Source: Prosopis cineraria (lineage: Eukaryota > Streptophyta > Magnoliopsida > Fabales > Fabaceae). From it: 64,000 nt of DNA. Positions 47,875-59,130 of this stretch are shown here, one piece after another. The DNA is taken from the NCBI RefSeq assembly GCF_029017545.1, contig NW_026555345.1:29346947-29410946 (forward strand), given 5' to 3'. The first letter of the stretch is position 1. Each line of letters begins with the position of its first letter. The position numbers were made by a program, and so were the translations under genes. The notes under the pieces were generated by a model. The model was given only the letters and a program-made list of their open reading frames with translations. It ran no database searches and had not been told where the DNA came from.

Positions 47875-48130
47875 CTGCATCCGTCCCAAATTATACTCTT
47901 TTGTAATAGATTTAACATTTTAAAATATAAGACACTTTAAAAAAAATATTACCTTTTCCATTATAGTATCTCTCTTTAATATTCTTTCATGAATAGAGTA
48001 TTATATAAGAGCATTTTTTTAAAATTTATATTTTTATTTTAAAAATATAAAGTTATAAAGTGTATTTATTAAACTTTATTGATATGTATTTTATCTGAAA
48101 GTGTTTCATAAATTGAGATAGAATGTAAGT
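47875..48130. mobile_element. Stowaway-like MITE in 3' flank of the intact GH18 gene
   Basis: A 256-bp element with a left end CTGCATCCGTCCCAAATTAT and a right end read inward CTTACATTCTATCTCAATTT, flanked by TA (47873-47874 and 48131-48132). The paralogous site at about 19250-19270 lacks it. A TA microsatellite follows. Confidence 0.75.
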
Positions 48131-48282
48131 ATATTATATATATATATATATATACACATCTACAAATTCAGTTCATCTTCGGCCTTTTGTTAGCTTACTT
48201 TAAAATAGATGATGAAGAGTTGAAGACTAGATATATTGCTATTGCATACAAAAACTCGCGAAAGTAATTAATTAAGGAAAGC

Positions 48283-48288
48283 TTTATT
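48283..48288 (-). terminator. polyadenylation signal AATAAA of intact GH18 gene
   Basis: Minus-strand AATAAA about 95 bases past the stop codon. The same motif in the same place follows the copy at the right edge (63780-63785). Confidence 0.55.
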
Positions 48289-48380
48289 TAATTTGACATT
48301 GATGATAGCTCATCAGTGTCAGAAGTAGCCTCCAATATTGCATACAAGAGAATACTTAATACAAGAGGATAAAATGCATC

Positions 48381-49349
48381 CTAGGCAGATTGTTTCAGGT
48401 TCTCTATTGCAATTGGAGCCTTAAGGTGATCATGAGCCTCGAGCTTGTCGCTATACTTGCAGACAAGATCCTCCCACAACATGAACCCCCCGAAAAAGGC
48501 ACTCGATTTAACTTTTGGAATGACCTTCCTTTTGAGATCAGCAATTGGGATATATCCTTCTTCTCCCTCACACGCGGGGAGGCCGACAAAGAAGGCATGA
48601 CTTTTGTCAACGGTTTGGGTGATCCAGACGTCCCATGCTTCTAAAAGATTATGAGCATCTCCATCAGAATATTCGCAGGAAGCCTTGTTATAGAACCTAA
48701 TCCAGATGTAGTCGAACATCCAAGTGTGGATGGCCATGTTTAAGTAGTCATCTGGGAATTCACAATGAGGTGCTGCTGATAGGTAGAAATACCGAGCACC
48801 TTCACTAGTGCGGTGTGGGTTGAGGAATTCCACAAGAGTATCGTAATACACGTTCCCGCCACTTTCGATGGCAAAATCAATGCCGTCTAAGGTCACATCT
48901 CCCAGTGGACCTTCCGAACCGGGTTCGCCGCTGAGGAAGTTGGTCCAGAGGTAGTCTGAAAGTTCTTGGGCGTCTGCAATTGAAGAAAGTGTATAGCTCC
49001 CGGAGGGCCCTCCGAGAGAGAGGAAGATTTTGATGCCTAGGGATTGGCAATGGGCTATCTGGGAGGCATATTTGGAGCAAGGGTTATCCTCGGAGTACTC
49101 TTCACAATGTCCTGGCAGGTTTATTTCTGGAGCTTGATGGTTTCCGAAGACATCGAGGAATCCTATGTTAATTATCTCGTACCTGTTTGTGTCGCATGCT
49201 GCATCCAACTCTCCTTCTCCTTCGGTAAAATTTTGGCCCCAGTAGGTGACATAGTGATAGGTAGAGCCATGGGATGTGCTGAAGTACTGAGACAACAGCA
49301 ACAAGGGCAAAAGGAGGGTGATAGACGAAGCTTGTGTTTTGGAAGCCAT
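48381..49349 (-). CDS. hevamine-like class III chitinase family protein (GH18), catalytic Asp replaced
   Basis: Intact intronless gene of 322 codons. Residues 1-28 form a signal peptide (MASKTQ, then a Leu-rich core, ending SHG), so the product is secreted or vacuolar. The mature part is a GH18 barrel with YVTYWGQN (33-40), FLSLGG (109-114), the active-site motif DGIDFAIE (155-162), YLSAAPHC (189-196), DYIWIRFYN (213-221) and MLW (290-292). Six cysteines match the three hevamine disulfides (52, 82, 91, 101, 196, 225), and two are extra (260, 297). In hevamine the motif is DGIDFDIE, with Asp125 and Glu127 catalytic. Here Ala160 replaces the Asp while Glu162 and Tyr220 remain, and Arg218 replaces the usual Gln. 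Class III enzymes cleave chitin in defence. This copy may be weak or a binding or storage protein (inference). The ATG at 49349 matches the starts of copy 2. TATA-like box and AATAAA are present. Confidence 0.95.
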   Translation of the reverse strand: MASKTQASSITLLLPLLLLSQYFSTSHGSTYHYVTYWGQNFTEGEGELDAACDTNRYEIINIGFLDVFGNHQAPEINLPGHCEEYSEDNPCSKYASQIAHCQSLGIKIFLSLGGPSGSYTLSSIADAQELSDYLWTNFLSGEPGSEGPLGDVTLDGIDFAIESGGNVYYDTLVEFLNPHRTSEGARYFYLSAAPHCEFPDDYLNMAIHTWMFDYIWIRFYNKASCEYSDGDAHNLLEAWDVWITQTVDKSHAFFVGLPACEGEEGYIPIADLKRKVIPKVKSSAFFGGFMLWEDLVCKYSDKLEAHDHLKAPIAIENLKQSA

Positions 49350-49415
49350 GGAACGAGCTCGATTGAATGAGCGAAGGTAATGGTTTCTTGTTGTACCTGG
49401 AGCGATGGAAACAAC

Positions 49416-49428
49416 CTATTTATTATGG
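49416..49428 (-). promoter_or_regulatory. putative TATA box of intact GH18 gene
   Basis: Minus-strand CCATAATAAATAG lies about 70-80 bases upstream of the ATG, leaving a leader of about 40-50 bases. A similar element sits upstream of copy 2. No other promoter element is claimed. Confidence 0.5.
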
Positions 49429-49449
49429 GCTAGGACTAGGGTCCTTATC

Positions 49450-50437
49450 GTCAAATTTCTTTCTTTCCTTTTTCTCCTTTTAAAAAAACAGTGCACATGA
49501 GGAAAATATGGGGTAAAGGAATGACATTTTTTTTTTAATATAGTGCGTTTAAAATAATAATTTAGTTACGTAAGCATTTATATATCTGAGCAATGCGACA
49601 ACTGAAGAAAATGTGGGAGGGACGGAATATTAGATGTTACATTGTGCGTTCAAGGTTTAACACAGGAACCAGGCTTCCAACATAAAACAAAACTCCGATG
49701 AAAAATTATTTTTTTAATACGGGCAGCGAGATAGGGGATGTGTTCAATAAAAAATACTTTCTTTAATCTTATCTATAGGATAGAGAAAAAAATTATTTTT
49801 GACCTATTTATAACTCACATTATTAAATTTTTATTATAAATTTTTTCTTTTACCCTTCATTAAATGTTGAAGAGAAAAAATATGTTATTAAATTATATAT
49901 ATATATTTAATAGGAAGAAAATTAAAAATTTATCAAATTTTAAGACAAAATTAATGAGTTTTAAATTTTTTTTTATACCAATAAAGCATGCTGAAGCTAA
50001 TTTGTAAATAGAACTACTGGAGTAATTGAAAGATGAAACGATTGAAACAAGTGAAACAAGAAAGAGAAAATACTAGACAAAATTTATAAACAATTTTAAA
50101 AATATGTGTATTATCAATCAAGACAAGACAAATTTAATCTTGACGATTTAACTTAATATTGACATTTTTTAATTTATAAATTTTATAAATTAATTATTCA
50201 AATATATTATAGATTGTTTAGATTTAATATTAAATTTTTGATTTTTTATATATCTTATTTTTATAAATAAAACATTAAAAATAAAGATAATTTCTTAATT
50301 TCCACTTTAAAAAAAGTACTTTTTAAAAAGTATAAGTTCAAAATGTTAAATATAAACTATGGAGTAATTAATCTACGTAGTCAATTTATAAAAATTATAA
50401 AAATTTAATATTAAACTTGTATCATTCAATTTAAATG
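49450..50437. other. non-coding upstream region of the intact GH18 gene
   Basis: AT-rich with no coding frame. From about 50440 the sequence joins the duplicated block B. No mobile-element ends recognised. Confidence 0.4.
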
Positions 50438-51735
50438 AGGAGAGTCCATACTAAATTAATAGCTAAATAGATTTATTAAAATTTTGATAATTTTCATAAA
50501 TTTTTATTTTAAAAATTTTAAATATGGACAGTTGATATATAAATTTCATTATTTTTTCCAAAACAAAAATATGATCTTCTAAAAACACCATTCATTTAAT
50601 GTATTGAATAATTGAAAAGGGAAAGTGATAGAAATTAAATAAAGAGTGAAAGAGTGATATTAGAATAAGCCTATTCAATAAAATTTTAATCTTCTTAAAG
50701 TATTTTATACTTTGAATTATCAAATCTTTTTTAAAAGTGTTTTATAAATTAAAAGAGAGGTAACATATATAATATAACAACCATGTGTGCTTCAACTGTC
50801 CCATGATCAGTAGAAAAGCTTCTGAAAGACTCCCCTTTTGGAATATCCACACCCAGGCTTGTTCCCAGAATTGAAAACACAGACTCTGATCTCTCTTCTT
50901 CCTTTCCCATTTTCTTTTATTTCTTAGATCAAAATTTAAATCATTTGCATTATAAAAAAAATTTAATTATGAGAGATTAAATTTAAACTGTTTAAATATT
51001 AATCTTGAAATTAGAAAAATGAAGACGATGGGAATGGAAAAGGAGATACAAAGCCTCTCCCGCCTGCACGTCCCTTCCCTGAAATCTGAATGCTTCTCGT
51101 CGCCACTGGTGACTGCGGAGCAAGATTTGAAGGCAATCTATGTTTTCCTCATTTTTGAAGTTCATTCATTATTTGTCTAAGAACTTTGATTTAATGTCTT
51201 ATTCCATAATCTACAGTAACGCATCTCCAACATAAACGGGAATTCCCATCCCTTCCAGTTGTGGGCAAGCAAATAGGGATCAACAATTATATTTACCCAC
51301 AATTTTCTTGTAAAAAAAAAATTCATAAAATGAGGAGTAACGAAAACAAATCCATTCGTAGGCTTATTAATTTCTTGAATTAAAAAAAAAAACTGATTTG
51401 GTGCAGTCCATTAATTTACACGTGCGGTTGCATAAAATATTCAAAAACATGATCTCTTCACAAAATATCAAAACACTCAAAAAATATATAATAAATTAAA
51501 TTAAGCCTACTCTAATCTAGAGTGGCTAGGCCTTCTGTTAATTCACATAACGGACATCAGGCCAAAAAAAAAAAAAACAAAAGAAAAGAAAACATGACGG
51601 ACAATGATAAAATCTGTATGGCGAAAATTAAAATTTGAAGTTTTGAACGGTTTCGTCTTAAAGTTTTATTCAAATTTTTAGTCAATTTTTATTAATATTT
51701 TTTATAACATTAAAAAAAATCCAAATTTTATCCAG
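50438..51735. repeat. duplicated block B, left part (paralog of 24010-24232 + 32978-34500)
   Basis: Non-coding. Continuous across the point (about 50640-50665) where the paralog holds CACTA-2. Contains the segment 51139-51272, which is inverted relative to 33483-33637. Alignment ends near 51735. Confidence 0.85.
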
Positions 51736-52616
51736 TGAAATTTTCATTTTGCAATGTGAATTGAATTCTGGTAGCGTGAGGGCCGAAACGCCCAGGCCAC
51801 ATGTTTTTGGCCTAGATAAAAAAAAAAATTAATCAGCCTACATGCGCACACACATATATGTAGCAAAATGAGGTTCGTTTAATTTGCAGTGGAAGATACT
51901 AAAGTCCATTCCATGGCAAAACAAGGGTTGAATTTTCTTCAAGAGAAGTAAACACATATTATATTCAATTGTATCTTGAGCATGATTACCCACAATAACA
52001 AGATAGATACACACTTTGAGGGAAAAAAAACAATATATATATATATATATATACATCGTTTATTTAATTTGCAGACAAATAATAACTGTCTCACCGCTGG
52101 TGCATGGGAAGGTGAAGAAGTACATCAAGACATCTTATCCTTTTTTGAATATTATATATATTATTTTAAAAATATATATTAATTATATTAGTATAATTTA
52201 TACTTATATTAATTACAATTTCAATATGTGCAATTCCTAATTAAAACTAAAAATTTGTATATTGATAATTTTAATGACACGAAGTAGGCAAAATAGGATA
52301 ATATCTTTTTTTCCAACATATTACTTATATTAATATAATTTATTTTTATATTTATCTATTTAATTATTTTTTTATATCGTATTTCTTGCTTTATTTTTGA
52401 AAGAATCACTAGCTTAAAATATCTTAGTTAAAGAAAAAAAATAATGACTTAATGCTATACCTGACTTGTCTATTGTTGTTGCTCTTATAACTTAAAAATT
52501 ACTTATAATTACTATCATAATATATTATGTCTCATATATACCGAACTTTGAATTGTATATTTGTAGCTATGACTAATGTAACTTAATAATTGACTTTAAT
52601 TGTTGTGATTTTATAT
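51736..52616. other. unmatched segment where block A has a GH18 gene
   Basis: About 880 bases of AT-rich, non-coding sequence with a (TA)n tract near 52033-52052. In the paralogous block A the corresponding interval (34500-35965) holds GH18 copy 2. No GH18 residue pattern was seen here on either strand. Confidence 0.6.
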
Positions 52617-52878
52617 ATTTCAAGAACCAATCAAGCAGCTAATATAAAATAAGACGTTTGCGTGGAACGTGTAATTAATGTTAGATTTTTTTAATTAAAT
52701 GATGAGATTAGCATTAGATCAAATTTAGCCTCTCTCATCCATATTCCGTTCATCATATATCTTTTTAATGAATGTCTATTTAATTTAAAGTTGCTAACAT
52801 GCAATTCGTTATATCTCTGGCTAATAAAAACGAGAAAACGACAAGGTTGCCGGCCGGAATATGATGTGGATGAATGGA

Positions 52879-52909
<31 letters not shown>

Positions 52910-55900
52910 CGTATGTATGTATGTATGTGTATATGTATGTGTAGCACTTTTAAATTCATAATATAATGGCACTTGACATAGGTGATTACTGGTTATGGAA
53001 TTATTAAAAGTTCTAATGTGATAATTGCATGCCTCTTTGATTAAATTTATCTATATTCCTTCTATCCAATAAGTCACATTCAATAATTGCTTCTCACGTC
53101 ATGAAGTGATATTTTTAAATGTAGCTTCAATGCCTTATAGTGGTAGTGTGGTACCGTGCAAGAAAGATATCGTTAATTTTCGAGGTAACTTTATCATCCT
53201 CAATTTTTCTCAAAGAACAGTCAATCTACAATTTAAAGAGAGCCTCTTGAAAAAGCCTTCTACATTTGGACCTAGTTGGTCATCCTTTGTATCCGGGGTG
53301 GAAAAAGTAATGCCAAAACGTTTTTGAAAATTTTAATACCCTTCATTAATCTCGCAGCGATGCGGGCCTTTCTTGCAAGCAATGAAAATGTTGTCCTTAA
53401 GGCAAAACATTTTGAGAAGTCGTTTTACAAAAGACGAAATAATAATAATAATAATAATGAAACACATTCTATATATATATAATGTAGCTTTAGAACTTGA
53501 ACTAATGTATCAAAAAAAAAACCCAATTAAATGAATCCCCAATAGTGTCCATTTGGGGCAAAAAAACCCAGGAGTGGGGGAGGAGCACCACCTCTCACTT
53601 CTCCAGTTTTCTCTCTTATTTTTTTGTTTTTGTCATTTTTTTTATTTCATGATTTTTTAAATCATAACCTCTTTTCTTAATATAAGCATAAATATAACAT
53701 CTTTATACTTCTAATTATATATATATATATATATATTTGTTTTGAACATTATCTTTTTAATTTAGTTTTGATTAGCCATCTTAAAATACTTAATAAGATG
53801 TCACTTTCTTTATATAATGAATGTGCTCTTGAATATTAAACAAATTTGTAATCATTTTGAAGATATATGATTAATTTAATCTTATTTTGGAGTAACATTT
53901 TACAAATATCACTTTTAATGAAATATCTAACATATAAAATTAAAAAATAGTAAATTAATCACATCCAGTTTGACCACGGTTCAACCATGACCCAATCATT
54001 GACCTTTAAAATGATATCTTAATCAATTAAATGACTAGTTTGATTTTTAAAATCTTGTCCTCCTCTCTCTCATATAACTTAACTCTCACGTTAATTATTT
54101 GAAAAAATTACATATAGGTCCTGTGGAGCAGACTTATTTACAAATAAGTCTCATGAATTTTAGAAACATAGCCAATCCCTTGAAACCAAAATGTAATTTA
54201 AAATTGAGGTGCAAAGATAAAAATGCCCCTATTAAATTACATTACATTAATCAAGTAATTTGCAACTATTTTATCAGTAATTTATGATTATCATTTCAAA
54301 CTTTTACAATTATAACTTTACACATCTAATAATTAAACTAATTATGTATGTTATAAGTTTAATACTAATTGTATGCAACTACCTTATTAGTAATTTTTAA
54401 CTATCATTTCAATATTTTACAGCTATAACTTTACATATCTAATAGTTAAATCGATCATGCATTACTAACAAAGTTTAACACTAATTATTAACAACTATCT
54501 TATTAATAATTTATAACTATCATTTGATATTTTATAATGGTAGCTTCACATATTTAATAAACCAACTATGCATTATTAACAAAGTTTAACACTAATTATT
54601 TATAACTATTTCATTAGTAATTTATAACTATATTTTCAAGTTTTTACAATTAAACCTCCACATATCCATAAGTAAAAGCAATGTTACATTTGTACTTTCA
54701 TTTCAAATTATATTTAGGTTCAAAAAATTTAGTTATAGTTTTTGAATTTTGCATATCTTATTTATAAATAAATTTATTCAGCAGGACCCATACATATTTT
54801 TTTCATTATTTAATTGGTGCTTAGTGACAGCAACTGGAAACCAAATTCATAATGTTTTGGCTGAGAAATCACGAGCTGCATTGTGTAGGGGTGAATTTGG
54901 AAAATTAAAATTTGTGATCACAATTAATGCAACAGCAAGCAAAATCGATTCATAGAAACAAGAGAAATGAATGAACTTCTTTAAAAACGGAGTTTTGGTA
55001 AAGTATTTGTATTAATGAAATTTTATTTTTATCAAAATATTTTATAATTTGAATTAACAAAATATTTTTAAAACTATCTTATAATTTTGTACAGGAGGAA
55101 TATTATTTAATTTAAAGTTGCACATGTAAGTCCCTGTATCTCTAAGAAAAATGAGAAAATGACACGACTGGCCAGCAGATGACGTGGATGAATTCACAAA
55201 GGAAAAATTTCAGTGAGGGACTCTTGATCAGAAATAATTACAAAAAGACCTTGAATTTGTGAAATTTCACTGAAGGACCCATACAGAATTTTTGTCAAAT
55301 TTGTGACAGAAATAATAAAATTTCTCTCATTTAAATGAATAATATAAATGACTTGTTTGTTTTCATATTGTATGTTGTTCGTTTATTTGCAAAATGCTGT
55401 TCGTTTCCTTATTTTACTTGTTTAGAGGCCTAATTTCACTTGATTTCATTTCAAATGTTGGTTTTATGACAAGACGACTTTTTCGTTCTCATATTATATG
55501 TTGTTCATTTATTAATGAAATGTTGTTCGTTTTTCCATTTTACTTGTTTATGGCCCTGGAATAAAATCAAGTGAAAGCAGGACTAGAAATAAGTAAAGTG
55601 AGCAAACAAATAACATTTCATAAGTAAATAAACAATATATAGTGTGGGAACAAATAAGTTATTTTTGTTGTTCATTTAAAAAAAGGATAATTTTGTTATT
55701 TTCGTCACAAATTTGACAGAAATTCCATACCGGTCCTTCAATAAAATTTCACAAATTCAGAGGTTCTCTTTTTCATTATTTCTGATCAAGAGTTTCCCAC
55801 TAAAATTTTTCCATTCGTAAACTTCCGATTGAACTCCACCGATGTGTTGGACGTGGTTGAGAGCTGAAATGGACTGAAGAAAACGTTTTGCAATAATGTT

Positions 55901-56205
55901 AGCAACGTTTTTTGCACACAAAAAAAAAAAATGTTAGCAACGTTTAATGACGTAAAATTTTTTTTCTCGCTACATTTTATCTATCTATCATATAGTCAGC
56001 ACGATGACTAATTTGATCTGGACTAGGCAATTACTTTCCCATTATTAGCCATTAACAGAGTGAAAAGCAAATCATAGCAAACTAACATTATTTGTTTCAT
56101 TAGCAGTGGAAACAGGGGAACCAATAGGGGTCACAGCTCCTTAACTTTTTAATTTTTTTAATAAAATATAAATGTTATATATTTTCAACCCTCTAAATAG
56201 ACACA
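52617..56205. repeat. duplicated block B, right part (paralog of 35965-38720)
   Basis: Non-coding spacer that matches block A in order and orientation. Differences include a (TA)n and (TATG)n expansion at about 52880-52940, an (AAT)n tract at 53439-53459 and the 612-bp MITE at 55201-55812. The short frames inside have no homology. Confidence 0.87.
55201..55812. mobile_element. Mutator-type MITE with long TIRs and a verified empty site
   Basis: A 612-bp element with termini GGAAAAATTTCAGTGAGG (left) and GGAAAAATTTTAGTGGGA (right, read inward). Complementarity extends about 120-130 bases through 'ctcttgatcagaaataat' and 'gtcaaatttgtgac'. The 9-base flanks are ATTCACAAA (55192-55200) and ATTCGTAAA (55813-55821). 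The paralogous block A reads 'gaattcgtaaacttc' at about 38375-38390 without the insertion. Long TIRs and a 9-bp duplication point to a Mutator-like MITE. No coding capacity. Confidence 0.9.
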
Positions 56206-56325
56206 TTATAGAAGCCTTGAGAAACTAGATGGAATTCCATTCCAATTCTATTATAGTTTTTTACACATGTATAGTTCAACTGTTGTATTAACTTAAATAT
56301 ATAATTGTCATGGGGCAAAGATATA

Positions 56326-56576
56326 CTCCCTCTGTTCAAAAATATAAGATATTTTTGAGGAGTTAGATATTAAAAAATATAAGAAATTTTTAGTCTTTCA
56401 AAATATAATTATTGCCTTTTTTTCAAAAGTGCCCATATTGATAGTGACTTTATATTTATTATAGGGTGTTTAATAGAGATAAATATGAAAAGATAAGGTT
56501 AGTTTGAAAGCAAGTAACTACTTTATTGAAGGGTGAGAATCGATTAAAAATGCCTTACATTTTTTAATGTAGGGAG
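56326..56576. mobile_element. Stowaway-like MITE, copy 2
   Basis: A 251-bp element with ends CTCCCTCTGTTCAAAAATAT and, read inward from the right, CTCCCTACATTAAAAAATGT, flanked by TA (56324-56325 and 56577-56578). Same family as 253-499 and 57865-58112. Its ends are the best preserved of the three. Confidence 0.85.
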
Positions 56577-57269
56577 TACTTATTTTCAACAAGATAACAT
56601 TACAATCGCTCTTAAAATATTAATTTTATTTTATTTTTTTATTTTATATTTGATGAAAGAAATTATAAAATTATTACTAACAAACTTTATAAAGTATTAC
56701 AATAAAATTCTAAAATATATTGAATGAGGAATATATCAAGTAAAAAAATTAAATTGTAAATCTAATAAGCAAGTAATAAAGTTTTTTATATTAAACAAAA
56801 CTTTAAATCCTAAAGATACATTTAAATTATTCATTGCTTATGAAAAAGATAAAATCTTCACCAATTTAATAATAATTTATATTGAGAAGAAAATTTTAAA
56901 ATTTTATCATAAACATGATAATTAATTATTCTTATATCATGAAAAATTAATGAACAAAACTTAAAAAATAAAAATATATATTTATTTTTGTTATATATAT
57001 ATATATATAAGTAAAATTGAATATAAATATATAAGTTGAAATATTTATGTTATTTTAGTGATATACAGAGATTTAATATTCTTTCAATTATCATACATGC
57101 CTTGTTATTTCGATCCCCTAACAAAATTCTCCGGCTCCACCCTTGTATTTGATATCATGATATTTATCTTGTTGTTGTGTTTATTAAATGATAATATAAG
57201 AAACTAAATTTATACAAATTAAACTTGGAGAGATCAAATAGATAATTGAGGCTAAGAAGGGACTAAACA

Positions 57270-58380
57270 TTTTATTATTCCTATTTTTTAATTTTTAGGT
57301 AAAAATTTGAATATCATTTTTCATCTTATTTCATCCCAACCCACATGGTTCTTTTATTTTATTTTAATTTTTTTGATAGAATTATCACTCAACAGAATTA
57401 AATATTCTCAAGTTTATTGATAATATGTCATTTTTTTAAGCTCAATTGTCAAAAAAATTAAGAGTAATTAATTATATTGAGGAGAATTTTAAAGTTTTTT
57501 TTTTCTTGAAGTTGCTATTATTTTGTAGTTACTGTTACACAAGATGTTATTTCTAAAAAACATACTAGATTTTGTATTTCGTGCCGTCCAAGCTTGGGAT
57601 TGCCTTGTTATTCTCTTTTAAAAAAAAAAAAAAAACACACACACACACACACACTGGAACGTATTCTCTACTGTAATAGATAGCTAAATATACGAAGACA
57701 CTATTGCCGTGTGACGTGGCGAAATAACCGGCTTTTGCTCCCCTGTCTTCGTTGCTTTGGCAAACTTGCGTCGGCATATGAACCACCAGAGACACAACGA
57801 CCCTTCTTTTTAAAAAACCATTATTAAACAAAACCAGACAAAAGAAAGAATAACAATTTAAATACTACCTTCCATAAAAAATATAAAATATTTTTAATTA
57901 AATTCACATTTCAATAAGGCAATTATATATTTTTTAATTAAATCTATCTTTTATATTTATATCTATTAAACATCCTATAATAAATATAAAATCATTATCA
58001 ATAGGGGCATTTTTTAAAAAAAATAATGATTAAACCTCAAAAGATTAAAAATTTCTTATATTTTGAACATCCAACTCCTCAAAAAATGCTTTATATTTTT
58101 AAATGGATGAAGTATATAAAAATGACAACTTGTATGCAATGGCAATTTAGGTATAAAAAATAAATAACTTGTAATTTAAGTAAAAAAAATTATAACTTCG
58201 CAAAGAAGAATCACATCTTAGGTATCAAAAAATAACAACTCGAATTTAGATAAATAGCAACTAAAACATGTAGGGATATTTTTGTAATTAGGGATTTGGG
58301 AATTGGTAGTAATTTGGGCATTTTATAAAACTTCAGTGTAATTAAATTCCATATTCAGAAAGTTTCATTGAATTATTTTT
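57270..58380. repeat. spacer duplication, copy 1 (paralog of 60200-61190)
   Basis: Non-coding. Shared landmarks with 60200-61190 are 'attattttgtagttactgtt', 'ttgccgtgtgacgtggcgaa', 'accggcttttgctcccctgtct' and 'caatttgggcattttata'. It includes an (AC)n microsatellite after a poly(A) run at about 57619-57655 and a MITE at 57865-58112 that the other copy lacks. Confidence 0.75.
57865..58112. mobile_element. Stowaway-like MITE, copy 3
   Basis: A 248-bp element flanked by TA (57863-57864 and 58113-58114). The left end CTACCTTCCATAAAAAATAT is a degenerate form of the CTCCCTCTG end of copy 2. The interior follows copies 1 and 2. Confidence 0.72.
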
Positions 58381-58409
58381 GGGCTTAAATATATGATAAG
58401 GTTGCATTT

Positions 58410-59130
58410 AAGATAGATTAAATTATGTTACACTTGGCTCGCAAGGGAAAATATATAAAAAGGAGAGAAAATGGAGAGAAGAGAAAAGTGAAAGGATGAA
58501 AGATAAAAAAAGTGAAAAGAAAATAGGATATTTTCATTATGCATGCTTGGCTGAGCAAGAAAAAAGAGGAGAAAAGAAAAGTTGTTAATTTTATATCGAC
58601 AATAATAATTTTATTATTTATAAAAATATTTATTTATAATGAAATTTGATATTTTAACATATTATATATAATAATTTACATCATATATTATTGATTGAAT
58701 AAAAACAAATTTACAAATTATTTTATCCAATTTATAATGTTATTTATTAAATTATTAAATATATATTAATCTTAAAATTTTGAAACTACAACCAAATATA
58801 AGAACTTACCTAAAAACTTATAATTAGCATTTTTCTAATTAATCTAAAAATTGAATATACTACTTGTTTAACAAAAGTCCAATATCAAAATATAACTATA
58901 CTACAAATATAAAATTTAAAATTAGTAGGTAAATTTAGAAATAAAATTTTCTCTCCAAAACCTCTTTATATTTGGAAAGAAAAATTAGAGGTGAAAACAT
59001 GTAGGTCTTATGTGTTATTTTTCTCCCACTTCTCTCTATAGCCAAGCAAGAAAAAATGCTATTCACCCACCTCCTACTTTTCTATCCCTCTCACTTTTCT
59101 CTCCTACCAAGTATAGCATTGAGGTTTAAG
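58410..59130. mobile_element. probable TIR element, decayed (non-coding)
   Basis: Left 'cacttggctcgcaagggaaa' plus a purine-rich 'ggagagaaaatggagagaag' region, and a right C/T-rich region ending 'taccaagtatagcattgagg', are imperfectly complementary over about 100 bases around an AT-rich core. No target duplication was resolved, so the element class is open. Confidence 0.5.

Noticed and set aside
49044..49370. 108-codon plus-strand frame opposite the intact GH18 gene
   Set aside because: Antisense shadow of the conserved GH18 reading frame.
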